From NCBI GenBank assembly GCA_036245525.1, contig BTPG01000004.1, forward strand, positions 159,884,552-159,948,551: a DNA stretch of 64,000 nucleotides. Direction: 5' to 3'. The DNA comes from Semisulcospira habei. Lineage: Eukaryota; Mollusca; Gastropoda; Semisulcospiridae. The position numbers and the translations under genes were made by a program. The notes under the pieces were generated by a model, which searched no databases, was not told where the DNA came from, and saw only the letters and a list, made by a program, of their open reading frames with translations. Shown here piece after piece: positions 10,901 through 21,037 of the stretch (position 1 is its first letter; each line of letters starts with the position of its first letter).

Positions 10901-11299
10901 AGAGCCGAAGGCTAAAACGCCAGCAGGCCAGCGGCGAACGCAGGACGCCGAGTCATCCACCGAAGAGGGTCGGGGAGACGCTGGAGGCGAACGGTGCAGA
11001 GAGAGGGGAAGAGGAGGTCCCGCGGAGAATGACAGGGCCGAGCAGAAGGCGAAGGTCGGCAGGGACACAGGAGGGCGTCAAGCGGGCGGGCGACGAACGT
11101 CGGGCGCCGCAACTATCTAGGCGACGAGGGCGAAGACGTCGATCCCCACTTGCACTGGGTGTACCCAAGGGGCACCCATCCACGCGAACCGAGCGCGAAG
11201 TAGCTTCACTTCGGCGAACAGACGAGAATCGGTGAACACGTGGAAAGGCCGTAGGCGCCAGGGGAAAACGGCCCGAAGTCCCGAGGTATATGAAAGACG

Positions 11300-12180
11300 A
11301 TCCAGACGCAGTGCCCGAGGCTCAAGGAGGGGGCACCGTAGCTGGCTGGGAGACTCGACGAAGGAGTCAGAGGGTAGGAAGGAAGGCCATAGGGCCGACT
11401 AGGGCACCAACCGGCGAAAAGGGTCGCGGTGCCCGGGGCTCAAGGAGGGGGCACAAGCAGATAGGCGACTCGCCAAAGGAGTCAGCGGGCCCAGGACCGA
11501 GGCCGAAGTAAGAACAAGGCGACAAGGTCGCGGTGCCCGGCTCAAGGAGGGGGGCACATAGTCGAGTAAACGACTCGCCGTAGGAGTCAGCGGACTTAAG
11601 CTGGGGCCGAAGGCCAAGCGTGAACTAATTGGCGACCAGGACGCGGTGCCCAGGGCTCAAGGTGGGGGCACAAAGCGGCTCGGCGATTCGCCGGAGGAGT
11701 CCGCAGGCTTAGGAGGGGCCGTGAGGCCAACGCGTCAACAATAGGCGACAAGGTCGCAGTGCCCGAGGCTCAAGGAGGGGGGCACGTAGCCGGCTGGGTG
11801 ACTCGCCGGAGGAGTCAGCGGGCTGAGCAGGTCCGAAGGCCGACGCGTAGACTAGTTAGCGACAAAGTCGCGGTGCCCGGGGCTCAAGGAGGGGGGCACG
11901 TAGCCAGCTAGGCGACTCGCCGGAGGAGTCAGCGGGCTTAGATGGGCCGAAGGCCGGTGCTTAAGCTAATTAGCGACAAGGTCGCGGTGCCCGGGGCTCA
12001 TGGAGGGGGGCACGTAGCCGGCTTGGCGACTCGCCGGAGGAGTCAGCGGGCTTGAGGTTTGGCCGAGGGGCCGACGCGTGAACTAAGGCGACATGGTCGC
12101 GGTGCCCGGGGCTCCTTTTTACGGGAGGGGGGCACGTAGCCAGCTTGGCGACTCGCCGGAGGAGTCAGCGGGCTTAACGC
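11300..12180. repeat. Tandem array, about 105-119 bp x 8, inside DIRS
   Basis: Eight copies start near 11308, 11427, 11531, 11642, 11757, 11871, 11986 and 12098. Each contains GCGGTGCCCGGGGCTCAAGG, GGGGGCAC, GGCGACTCGCCGGAGGAGTC and AGCGGGCTT. The array occupies the 5' leader of the element and is not coding in any consistent frame. Confidence 0.88.
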
Positions 12181-12404
12181 GTCTATGAATAAGCTACAAA
12201 CTTACCAGGGACGAGAGGAGTGGCTATCCCATGTCCGAGGGCAGCTGGAACAATTCCGCCGTGCCGCGGAAGGTCCCAAGGAGGCGGAAGTCGCGGGTCG
12301 CTCGGCGGTGGAACACCGGAGTAGAGACCAAGAACCTCCAGTCAAGCAGGGCAGCCAGCGCAGCCGATGACAGAGGAGCAGGTGGCACCCGGTCTACAGT
12401 ATGG

Positions 12405-13215
12405 CGGACACCAGGCCACTGGAAGCCGCCGTCCTGGGCAGCAACGCACTTGGTACTGCAACACATACCCATACATGAAAGGTGACGGGCGGCGGGCAAC
12501 TAACGCCGCCAGATAAAGCTCCGAATTAACGAGCAAAACTCACCGTTAAATGCGGAGAGAAAACAAACAGAAGTCCGAGCCAAGCACGACGTCCGGCCCC
12601 GCCGGGGGAGACGTAGGTAGCGGTCAAGACTTTACCTTTACATGGCGGAACTGCAGAGTGACGAAGCACAAAGCACCGGACACTAGGTCACTGGAAGTCG
12701 CCGAACGGGGAAGAGGTGCACTTGGCAACTGCAACCCAAACCCAAACATGAAAGGCGACCGGCGGCGGGTAACAAACCCCGCCATTTAAGGCTTCGAAAA
12801 TTAAGAGACACGCGAAACTGACGGTGAATGCAAAGACAAACAGGAGCTCGAGCGCAGCCCGACGTCCGGCCCAGCCAGGCGAGACGTAGGAAGTGGCCGA
12901 TACTCCACCTTTCCAAGGCGGAACGGCAGAGTGACGAAGCACAAAGTACCAGACAGTAGGTCACTGGAGGTCGACGTACTGGGGAGAGGCGCACTAGATA
13001 ACTGCAGCCCATACCCAAACATGAAAGGCGACCGGGGGCGGGTAACGAACCCCGCCATATAAAGCTTTGAAATCAAGAAACACTCGAAACTCACCGTGAA
13101 ATGCGGAGAGAAACCAACAGTAGCTCGAGCGAAGCCCGACGTCCGACCCAGCCAGGCGAGACGTCGGAAACGGCCGAGACTTTACCTGTCCATGGCGGAA
13201 AGGCAGGGAGACGAC
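12405..13215. repeat. Tandem array, about 273 bp x 3, inside DIRS
   Basis: Three copies are marked by ACATGAAAGG-GAC at about 12474, 12747 and 13020. Each also contains GGTCACTGGA-GTCG and CATGGCGGAA-GGCAG. The spacing is near 273 bp. This is the 5' leader of the DIRS element. Confidence 0.85.
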
Positions 13216-13409
13216 GACGGGAGCCTAGAAGGTTCCAGGGCCAGCCAAGAGCACGAGGCACAGACGAGGGCTAGCAGAGAAGACGGAGGCCACGCCAGAA
13301 GCGGTAGACGAGAGGCTAGGCGAAGGCAGGCCGGTAAGGGACGGTCGAACCGTACAGTCTTACCAAGGGTCAGAGGCTCAGGTAAAAGCGTCCGAACGCT
13401 AACAGCGAA

Positions 13410-13632
13410 GTAGACAACTGGCTAAAGGAGACACCACCGGGCGCCTGACCGGATGGGCAGGGGAGGCTACTCTCGTCCCTGTTAGGGATCCCCGAAAGCT
13501 CTCTCGTCCCTATCAGGGATCCCCGAGAGCCTCCTGGGGGGACCCTTTGGGTCTTAGGCTAAAATTGGTAAGCAAGTAGACTATTTCCAGTTAGTCATGT
13601 CATCGGTAATGTGTTTTGAGGAAACAAATTAA
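13410..13632. repeat. DIRS inverted terminal repeat, 5' side
   Basis: Reverse complement of 7574-7814 over about 200 bp. It ends GTCATCGGTAATGTGTTTTG then AGGAAACAAATT, matching half of the internal complementary region. Confidence 0.88.
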
Positions 13633-13651
13633 ACAATACTTTAATGCCGAC

Positions 13652-13720
13652 TGCAAGAGGTATAGATCCTCAGGAGCCCCTGCTGTTGCAGGGGCTCATG
13701 AGGATCTATGCCTCTTGCTG
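13652..13720. repeat. Short hairpin repeat, family H (copy 2)
   Basis: About 30-bp near-perfect arms: CAAGAGGTATAGATCCTC then AGGAGCCCCTGC, and their complement, around a TTG loop. This is the best preserved copy of the family. Confidence 0.75.
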
Positions 13721-13874
13721 AAACAAATTTGCATCCACATTTTTATTGGACAGCCTGGAGTCTTTTATGTTAAAGTGACAATGATTTCAAAAACACAGTC
13801 TGCCTCAATTGGCAGTGAATGGGTTAAGTGTTGAATGGAACAGCATGCAACTCACAAGTACATCCCGAGTTTAA

Positions 13875-14026
13875 CCCTTTGGTGTTGGGAAGTAGTTTTA
13901 ATGGTGATGATTCCTGCAAGGAATAATCGCGACAAAAACTGATATGAACAGTCAAAAGGTTAACTCATTGGAGACCTGCCACATCTGGATATGTGGCATA
14001 TCCAGATTTGGCACATCTCTAATGTG
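13875..14026. mobile_element. Two adjacent TTAA-flanked mini-elements (M8, M9)
   Basis: TTAA occurs at 13871, 13960 and 14027. 13964-14026 is a 63-bp hairpin with ends CTCATTGGAGA / CACATTAGAGA and core CATCTGGATATGTGGCATATCCAGAT. 13875-13959 has weaker inverted ends (CCCTTTGGTGTT / CCTTTTGACTGTT). They share the central TTAA. No ORF is present. Confidence 0.55.
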
Positions 14027-14142
14027 TTAAAACATCAGGTACTTTGGTGCAAACTGCTGACTACTCCTAGCTAGGCATGCTACTTTTGTGGCAAGTATGC
14101 CTGGAATGCACGCTACTTTGTAATACTGACAAAATGCTTGAA

Positions 14143-14348
14143 CTCATTCTACCCCAGACACACCACAGCAGGATAAGGATCCACCATGATAGTTCAAGGG
14201 TGATGCCAGAATAACTTGGCGCCTACGGGCGCCAAGCTATTCTGGCATCACCCTTGAACTATCATGGTCGATCTGTGTCCTGCACTGCAATGCAGTCTTG
14301 AGAGGACAGGGGCAAAATTTAAGGATTTTGGTGTTGGGGTAGAATGAG
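14143..14348. mobile_element. Palindromic mini-element M4
   Basis: Inverted ends ACTCATTCTACCCCA on both sides; right TTAA at 14349-14352, left decayed to TTGA. The core at about 14188-14275 is a near-perfect palindrome: ATAGTTCAAGGGTGATGCC, then GCTTGGCGCC, then the complement. Confidence 0.72.
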
Positions 14349-14528
14349 TTAAGCTATATGAGAACCTGGCCTCAGTTGCATAAGCGAGCTTAAATCATGT
14401 GCAAGCCAATGAGCAAAGGGACTCCACCATAGTGGAGTCCCTTGCCACCGGTAAGTGGTTTGCGCAGGATTATGCTCTCTCAAGCAACTGGCCATTAATT
14501 GTTTTGTTTTGCATGCTGAAGAACTTAC

Positions 14529-14617
14529 CTTTGATTTGATCATGTCCTCCAGTTCAATGATTCGACACTGAGCAGCCTCGAGAAGTAGCAGGCTCTCAGT
14601 CCTATGACGCTTCAGAT
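14529..14617 (-). CDS. TSC1: TSC1 exon (coiled coil)
   Basis: An 89-bp exon (2 bases plus 29 codons) with acceptor TTTTTTCAG and donor GTAAGT. Read with the single base carried from the previous exon it gives DLKRHRTESLLLLEAAQCRI and continues as a helical segment ending MIKSK. The pattern of charged residues and leucines corresponds to the hamartin coiled coil. The phase (1 to 0) fits both neighbouring exons exactly. Confidence 0.78.
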
Positions 14618-14692
14618 CTGAAAAAAGGGCAACAAGAATGACAAAGCCCTTAAGGCTCATGTACATGACTTTTCCACATAACTGATCTGACA

Positions 14693-15488
14693 TTTGTGAC
14701 CTTGACCTTTCTGACAGGTCACTGAAATAAGGAAGTGTTCAATTGTTCTAACATAAGTAAAGGACTGGCATCTGTACCTGTGAAATCCATGTTTTCTCAA
14801 AATTTATGCATTTTTCACTTTTGTCAACCTCCCGTGATCCTTGAAGTAGTGAACTAAATTAGTATACATAGAAAATCTCATCATCAGCTACCTTTCTGCC
14901 ATATTTGACTGAAAAGTTTTGCAAAAATGCTGATAAAAAAACTAAAATTCTACCAAAAAATAGACTCTTTTCACATCATTTGCCAATCTCTTGTGACCCT
15001 TGACTGAGGGGTCATCCAAATTATGCATAGGTATCTGCATAGGTTTTGGATGGAAGTTGTAAACAGTATTGAGAAAAACTAATTTTTGTCAAAAATGGCT
15101 ATTTGATCTATTTCCTGATCTCTTAATTGTGACCCTTGACCTTTTCACAGGGTCATCCAAATTAGTATGCATAGAAAGGTCTTACTATCAAGTTATCCTT
15201 GTACCAAATTTGGGTTTGAAGTTGTGAACAGTATTTGAAAAAAAAACAAAGTTTGTCAAACTATGGCTATTTTTTTACCTATTTCCTGATCCCTTTTGAC
15301 CATGGCTTTGAGAAAGGTGGCTGAAATTGGTATGTTTAGAAAGGTCTTGCCTCAAAGTATCCTTGGGCCAAGTTTGAAGACTGCGGTTTGAATAGTTTCC
15401 CAGAAAATTCCAACATTAAGACGATGGATACCAGACAGACGACCACTCATCCATTACATACTCACTTTTGCTATTGCCCGTGAGCCCA
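14693..15488. repeat. Dispersed repeat, family A (copy 2), internally repeated
   Basis: At least three modules of about 150-170 bp, each with a TTGACCTTT box, GGTCATCCAAATTAGTATGC, GCATAGAAAGGTCTTAC and an AAAA-TTTGTCAAA-TATGGCTATTT segment. It ends in ATACTCACTTTTGCTATTGC then CCGTGAGCCC. Non-coding. Confidence 0.75.
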
Positions 15489-15752
15489 AAATTGCAAGAG
15501 AATAATGGCAGCTCTGAAGATAAGGGACTTAACACATTTCTGACTGCAAATGAGAATTTCTCATTTACACGAGTTTCTTCTCCTCACCGCAAACGAGATA
15601 ACCGTTCATCGCATGTACTTCGTTTTCACTACTTTACGCGCAGAGTTAGCTATCCGAGTGGATGTTTAGGGAAGGAGATAACTCTAGTCTTCCATCCTTT
15701 GCATTCAGCATGCCTTTAAGCAAGTCAAGATGGTACAAAATCGGCAAAAGAA

Positions 15753-16060
15753 GTGGCTGGTGAGATCATGATGGACGCAGATAGTGAAGAAGAAGTAGAG
15801 GATGAGAGCAAAAAAATGGCCATGATCATATACTTTTTCCACCAACTTGCGAGAGTGAGACTGATTTCACAGCCGATGAATACAACTGGTCATTGTCTGC
15901 CACTGGCACCAACAGCACATCAGATATCAGGAACCCATTGCCAATGGCAGACAATGACCAGTTCTGTTTATCAGCGACTACAAGTAGTGTGACTCGTGGC
16001 AGAAGTTTCAGAGGAACAAGTGTGAGGGGGCGCAGCAGTATTTATGTTTACAGCAAAATA
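15753..16060 (+). pseudogene. Possible transposon-protein fragment, acidic start
   Basis: A 79-aa plus-strand frame begins with an acidic run (DADSEEEVEDES). A second frame follows with Ser/Thr-rich sequence and an Arg-Gly-rich stretch (VTRGRSFRGTSVRGRSS). Such an acidic leader is common at the N-terminus of piggyBac transposases, but no DDD catalytic segment follows. Inside it, 15884-15962 forms inverted arms (ACTGGTCATTGTCTGCCA). It may equally be chance. Low confidence. Confidence 0.2.
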
Positions 16061-16437
16061 ATTATTTCTACATGTTTTCCTAAAACTACAGGTGGAAATT
16101 AGGAAACATACTTCCAGTCTTCGAAATCCATACACAGATAACTTGACACAGGCCGTTTTTCTGACATCACCCTTTTTCTGTCAAGAAGAAGTAAACATTG
16201 CTTGGTCTGCCAGAATTGCTTGGTCAGAAATGTGCTAAAGTGACCTTTCACAGGCAATATCTTCTTTATAAACGTTCTTAGTATGTCTCACAATAATGCG
16301 GCACAAATGGTCTAACTTAACTTCAGTTTATTTGTGAACTTTGAATGTAATCATTTAAAAGACTTCCCTGTTCTTTTCTCCTTTGCTAGGTAGCAACGTT
16401 TCCCCAAATGTGTGATCAAAGACTATAGTTAATGTAT

Positions 16438-16512
16438 GCACCTAACCTATGACCACTCCCTTGAGAGCCTGCATGAAGGGCTGTTCCCTAAGACTGGTGA
16501 AACAGTAAACAG
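16438..16512 (-). pseudogene. Duplicated tail of a TSC1 exon
   Basis: On the minus strand this reads SLREQPFMQALKGVVIG, against SLRAQPLVQALKGEVKG at the end of the exon 16726-16873. Both are followed by GGTTAG-TGCAT. The homology includes the donor site and flanking intron, so it is a local segmental duplication of the exon's 3' end. The upstream part of the exon is absent, so it is unlikely to be a complete alternative exon. Confidence 0.6.
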
Positions 16513-16725
16513 GAACCAAAGTTAATTCAAGGAGGACATGCTGCATTTGGATACAGCATACCTCAAACAAGTTTTGTCCTGTGAAGGCGAAAAAGAGAAA
16601 GTCTATGTTTGCGAAAAGAGAAATTTTCATTTAACATTGTAACACAATGGAAATCTTGCTTTTCACAAAAATGGGACTTGCTGTTTTCTTGCCTTCGTAG
16701 GGCATAGTTGATACATGCATCTAAC

Positions 16726-16873
16726 CTTTGACCTCGCCCTTGAGGGCCTGGACAAGGGGCTGTGCCCTGAGACTAGCTGGCTGGTGGCTGTTGTTGGTCT
16801 GCTGCTGGAGCTGACTCTGCAGTCGCAGCTGTATCTCTCCCATCAGTAGCAGTTCCTTTTGCAAGTGAAGAAC
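16726..16873 (-). CDS. TSC1: TSC1 exon (coiled coil, Gln-rich)
   Basis: A 148-bp exon (49 codons plus one base) with acceptor TTACAG and donor GTTAGA. It encodes VLHLQKELLLMGEIQLRLQS followed by a Gln-rich segment and ALKGEVK. The start strongly resembles the hamartin coiled-coil stretch that follows the long helical region. Phase 0 to 1 agrees with the neighbours. It is flanked upstream in transcription by a 39-bp minisatellite that begins only about 10 bp from the acceptor. A partial duplicate lies 290 bp downstream. Confidence 0.82.
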
Positions 16874-16883
16874 CTGTAATAAA

Positions 16884-17176
16884 ACAACAGCGCATCAGAA
16901 ATAGGGAACCCGTTACCACAAACCAACAACGCATCGGATATAGGGAACCCGTTCCCACAAACCAACAGTGCATCAGAGATAGGGCACCCCTTCCCACAAA
17001 CCAACATCACATCAGAGATAGGGTACCCATTTCCCACAAACAAACAGCGCATCAGGTATAGGGCACCCGTTCCCTCAAACAAACAGCGCATCAGATGTAG
17101 GGCACCCCTTCCCACAAACCAACAGCACATCAGAGATAGGGCACCCCTTCCCACAAATCAACATCACATCAGAGAT
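16884..17176. repeat. 39-bp minisatellite, about 7.5 copies
   Basis: The unit contains GCATCAGAGATAGGGCACCC, CTTCCCACAAACCAACA. Because 39 is a multiple of 3 it leaves a repetitive open frame on the minus strand (104 codons), which I treat as an artefact of the period. It lies in a TSC1 intron against the splice acceptor of the exon 16726-16873. Confidence 0.85.
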
Positions 17177-17896
17177 GTTAGTGTCAAAACTATCACATAC
17201 TTGAAGGCTTTATGTGATTATGAATGTTAAATATGTTTAAAATGATGATTCTGATGCATGCATGCTGAGGAAATAATTGTAAATGAACACCAAAATGAGT
17301 GTTCTTGACCAAAAATTCACCCTCTATGCCATGTGTTGTACATCAAAACAAAGCTCTTGACTCCTAGCATCCAGCTATCATCATGGCTATAATTAGAAAT
17401 CGGAAGCAATGTGGCAGGAAACCAAAGTGTACACTAACACTAAACACCTGACCGATCACAGAGCTCAACTGAAACTTTCCTTAGTGACTGGCAGGCAAAG
17501 CAGCCTCTGATTGGCTGAGGACCCTTGTTCACACGGGTGACTCATGGCTTTAGGACGTAAACTCAAGATGGATGCGGTCTCAAAAAAGAGCTTTGCTGAA
17601 AATCGAGCAGATATGAATAATTACTCAAAATATTTCAGTATGAAGCTGATATCTTCACTCAAAAACGTGTGTACATTGACACTGTATGATAAATCCACTC
17701 AGCATGAGCTTATTACAAGGGAGAACACAAATCTGCCTTGCCATGTACGAAGCAGACGAACAGTCACTGACTGGTATCAAAATGCTGAATGCACTGACTG
17801 AGTTTTTACAATTATTTGTGACTGCACCTGATTTATTACAAATCAATGGATTACTGGCTGCTGGGATGTGCACCCCGAGTCCCTTAACCCTCTTAA

Positions 17897-17983
17897 TCCC
17901 ATCACCGCATTTCCAAACTTTTGGAGGAGGCGTCCAACGACTATGTACCAGTTGTAGGAGATGGATTGATCATGATAATTCAA
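17897..17983. mobile_element. Left part of mini-element M7
   Basis: TTAA at 17893-17896 followed by TCCCATCACCGCATTTCC and GATTGATCATGATAATTCAA, matching the left half of M5/M6. It is cut at the hairpin arm by the SINE-like repeat at 17984. Confidence 0.5.
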
Positions 17984-18139
17984 TGATTGATTGATTGTAC
18001 ATTGCTTAACGTCCCGACAGCAACAAGGCTTTCTCAGGACGTGTCTGCACTGCTTGTGAAAAAAAAAACAACAGAATATTGAATGTATGTTGCCAGCCGG
18101 TCCAATACGTTAAATAAACCTACGCCATGGGGCCTAAAT
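17984..18139 (-). mobile_element. SINE-like repeat, copy D, first part
   Basis: 3' half of the 385-bp SINE-like unit seen complete at 26473, 32509 and 43301. It has a GATT-repeat tail, then TACATTGCTTAACGTCCCGA, CTTTCTCAGGACG and GCCAGCCGGTCCAATACGTT. It is broken at ATGGGGCCTAAAT by the RTE-like LINE, and the rest resumes at 19851. Confidence 0.8.
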
Positions 18140-19850
18140 CGGGTAAGTATGGCCATACAGAAAGACCAGTAAAAGACAAAGAAGGCAAGCCTATTGCAGA
18201 CAGAGCAGACCAACTCGACAGATGGGCCGAGTATTTTGAAGAGTTACTGAACAGACCTAGCCCACCCGACCCCCCCCGACATCCAGCCGGCAGAGACCGA
18301 CCTACCCATCAGCTGTGACAGACCCAGCCGGGAAGAGATCAGAAAAGCAGTGGCATTTTTGAAGAATGGCAAAGCAGCAGGGCCAGATGGCATCCCAGCG
18401 GAGTCTCTGAAAGCAGACCTAGAGACAACAGTTGAGATGCTGTACCCACTGTTTGGAAAGATCTGGGAAGAGGAGGTGATGCCAGCTGACTGGAAGGAGG
18501 GGTACCTAATCAAGATTCCCAAGAAAGGCGACCTCAGCAAGTGTTCCAACTACAGAGGAATCACCTTGCTGTCAGTACCAGGAAAGGTCTTCAACAGGAT
18601 CATCCTAGAGAGAATGAAGAGCTCCGTTGACCCCCAGCTGAGAGACCAGCAAGCAGGATTCAGGAAGAACCGATCATGTACAGACCAGATCGCCACTCTC
18701 CGCATCATCGTGGAACAGTCTCTGGAGTGGAGCTCCCCGCTGTACGTCAACTTTGTGGATTATGAGAAAGCATTTGACAGCGTGGACCGAGAGACTCTGT
18801 GGAAACTCCTACGACACTACGGTGTACCCACAAAGCTCGTCCGCCTGATCAAGAGCAGCTATGATGGCATGACATGTCGCGTGATCCACGAAGGGCAGTT
18901 CACCAGAGAGCTCCAGGTCAGAACTGGTGTCAGGCAGGGATGTCTGCTGTCTCCGTTCCTCTTCCTACTGGCCATAGACTGGGTCATGAAGATGACCACA
19001 GAGCACAGACGAAGTGGAATACAGTGGACACTGTGGACACAGCTTGACGACCTCGATTTTGCAGACGACTTGGCATTACTGTCCCACACTCATCAACAAA
19101 TGCAGTACAAGACCACGAGGCTTGCTGACATCTCGTCCCAAGTGGGCCTCACCATTCACAAACAGAAAACAAAGACAATGAGGCTGAACGCAACCAGGGA
19201 AGAACCAGTCTTGCTTGCTGGCACCCCGTTGGAGGAGGTGGAGTCCTTCACCTATCTCGGGAGCATCATAGACAAAAAAGGCGGCACTGATGCAGATGTC
19301 AGAGCACGAATCGGTAAAGCCAGAGCAGCCTTTCTCCAGTTGAAAAAAGTGTGGAGTTCCAGAGAGCTGTCACAACACACCAAAGTCCGGATTTTCAACT
19401 CCAATGTAAAAGCAGTTCTCCTATATGGAGCAGAGACTTGGAGATTGACAAAAACCACAGTCAACAGAGTACAGACCTTCATGAACAGTTGCCTTAGAAG
19501 AATTTTGAAAATCCACTGGCCAGAGAAGATCAGCAACGTCAGACTCTGGGAGAGAACAGAGCAGATAACAGCAGAGAATGAAATTGGGCGAAGAAGATGG
19601 GGATGGATCGGTCACAGTCTGAGAAAGCCAGCTTCCAGTATCACTAGGCAGGCATTGTCATGGAACCCCCAGGGAAAGAGGAAAAGAGGTAGGCCGAGAA
19701 ACTCCTGGCGTCGAGACCTCCAAGCAGACATCAAGAGACTGGGAACCACCTGGAGTAGAATCGAAGGAGAAGCACAGGACAGGAGTTGCTGGAGGTCTCT
19801 CGTCGACGGCCTATACCCGGGTAGGGGTGACAGGCGTAAGTAAGTAAGTA
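18140..19850 (+). mobile_element. RTE-like LINE, 5' truncated, nested in SINE-like repeat
   Basis: Flanked by a 13-bp target duplication ATGGGGCCTAAAT (18127-18139 and 19851-19863). It ends in an AAGT repeat tail (about 19837-19850) and is 5' truncated before the reverse transcriptase. The direct duplication of SINE sequence proves it inserted after the SINE. Confidence 0.88.
18150..19843 (+). pseudogene. LINE reverse transcriptase (RTE-like)
   Basis: The open frame 18350-19843 gives 497 aa. It has the RT fingers (GKAAGPDGIPAE, near residues 7-18), the NYRGITLLSVPGKVF segment, FVDYEKAFDSVDRETLWKLL, the GVRQGCLLSP motif and the catalytic FADD box (LDFADDLALLSHTHQQMQ). An RTE-type C-terminal region follows (GRRRWGWIGHSLRKP, GRPRNSWRRDL). 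Upstream coding (18140-18310) is in another frame because of a shift in a C run at about 18270-18280. The endonuclease domain is missing by 5' truncation. The RT frame itself is nearly intact, which suggests a fairly recent insertion. Confidence 0.85.
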
Positions 19851-19923
19851 ATGGGGCCTAAATAAAGCTAAGACCATTTAGCAACACACATCCAATATCA
19901 AGAGCTACAGGCAGTGCAGACAG
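19851..19923 (-). mobile_element. SINE-like repeat, copy D, second part
   Basis: Resumes with the duplicated ATGGGGCCTAAAT, then AGCTAAGACCATTTAGCAAC and ATCAAGAGCTACAGGCAGTG. It ends at CAGACAG, so this copy lacks the remaining 5' part present in the full copies. Confidence 0.8.
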
Positions 19924-20251
19924 TTCTTCAGCCCTGACAAAAAAATTTTTTTTTTTTGATGGTTATATGTGGAAGTTGTGTTTTACTATTCTATGGTTTT
20001 TCTTTTCTTGTAAGGTGTATTTTACAATTATCTCACGGGTTCAGTGGGTGTTTTTCTTTTTTTGTATGACAGTGTTTGGAAAATGGGGAGGGGAGGGCTG
20101 TCGGCCCCCCACCCCACCCCACCCTCCCTCCCCCCGTCGTGACACCCCTGGATCTGCCCCTGTGGCAGTCGCCATTTTGACCATCATTTTGTTATCTTGC
20201 CCTTTCTTTGCTTCCTCAGAACAAATGATTTTGGGAGGTGTTGCAACATAC

Positions 20252-20347
20252 CTGGCCCTTCCATTTTGTGACAGCCACATTGTGCTTCTTCAGGATTTCA
20301 TTTTCCTTCTTTGTCTCAAACAACTTGGCTCGAACCTCCTGCAGCTC
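20252..20347 (-). CDS. TSC1: TSC1 exon (coiled coil)
   Basis: A 96-bp exon, 32 codons, phase 0 to 0. Acceptor ATCTGCAG, donor GTATGT. It encodes ELQEVRAKLFETKKENEIL and continues KKHNVAVTKWKGQ, a charged helix typical of the hamartin coiled coil. It joins in frame to the exons at 21038-21134 and 16726-16873. Confidence 0.8.
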
Positions 20348-20845
20348 CTGCAGATAATTGATTAAGAAGACTATCAAAATCAAAAAGAAAGAAGGGGTGA
20401 AAAAGATGGAAAGAAATATGTCCATCAGTACATTTCAATGGTATTCTCATGCAACATTGGATGTGACATTTTGGTGAGAAATCATTAAGTACCATTGCCT
20501 CCTTTGAATTTTCCCCCCATTTCCTGACACAATCTGAAACCTGTTGCTCATAACCGCCTTGTGAAGAAAGCCTCAAACCACATATTCTGACCAAACTGTG
20601 ATATTTTGTTGTTTTTCTCTGAAACTCAAAACTTGTTAGGTACAAGGTTGTATGTGGACATCGACAATTCATTTCTATGCTGGATCACAAATTTCCTGTA
20701 ACCCTTAAAAACCATGAATGACAAAGCCCTTATGTCTCACACACATGACTCATCCGCATGATTAATCTGATCAAGGTGATCCTGATCCTTCATGTCAACA
20801 TTTCACATGAATCACTTTAACTAACTTAATGGGGCCTGCATTAAC

Positions 20846-20967
20846 AGCTGCAGATATGTCGCACAGCATTACCACTGTCAACGCTATGCGAGACTTTCGC
20901 AGCTCAATAGCTGTGAAAGTGTCGCATAGCTTTGACAGTGGTAATGCTGTGCGACATATCCGTAGCT
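20846..20967. repeat. Near-perfect 122-bp hairpin
   Basis: Arms of about 55 bp: GATATGTCGCACAGCATTAC then CACTGTCAA-GCTATGCGA, and their complement ending GTGCGACATATC, around a loop near 20900-20912. It lies in a TSC1 intron. Probably a MITE; the transcript would fold into a stable stem. Confidence 0.75.
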
Positions 20968-21037
20968 GTAACTGATGTGGGGGGCCTTGAAAGAGCTAGC
21001 AAACTGAGCTACTGAAAGTTTAAGGGTTAAAGCTAAC

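Larger units (their letters stand above)
7574..13632 (-). mobile_element. DIRS-type retrotransposon, complete but degenerate
   Basis: A 6.06-kb element lying in a TSC1 intron. It shows the full DIRS architecture: inverted terminal repeats (7574-7814 and 13410-13632), an internal complementary region (7856-7953) abutting the 3' terminal repeat, and decayed minus-strand coding for reverse transcriptase, RNase H-like domain and tyrosine recombinase. Both ends and the internal region share AAATTAA, which marks the presumed circle junction. The 5' half is filled by two tandem repeat arrays. No clear gag remains. All coding frames carry shifts, so the copy is dead. Confidence 0.85.

Noticed and set aside
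8600..11240. Long plus-strand Arg/Gly-rich frames
   Set aside because: Antisense of the GC-rich decayed DIRS pol region; no recognisable motif.
11300..12180. Regular repeats resembling a CRISPR array
   Set aside because: Units of 105-119 bp with no short conserved repeat plus unique spacer pattern; eukaryotic context; lies inside a DIRS element.
16773..17154. Open frame of about 100 codons with a 13-residue repeat
   Set aside because: The 39-bp minisatellite period is divisible by three, which keeps a frame open; it is out of frame with the adjoining TSC1 exon.
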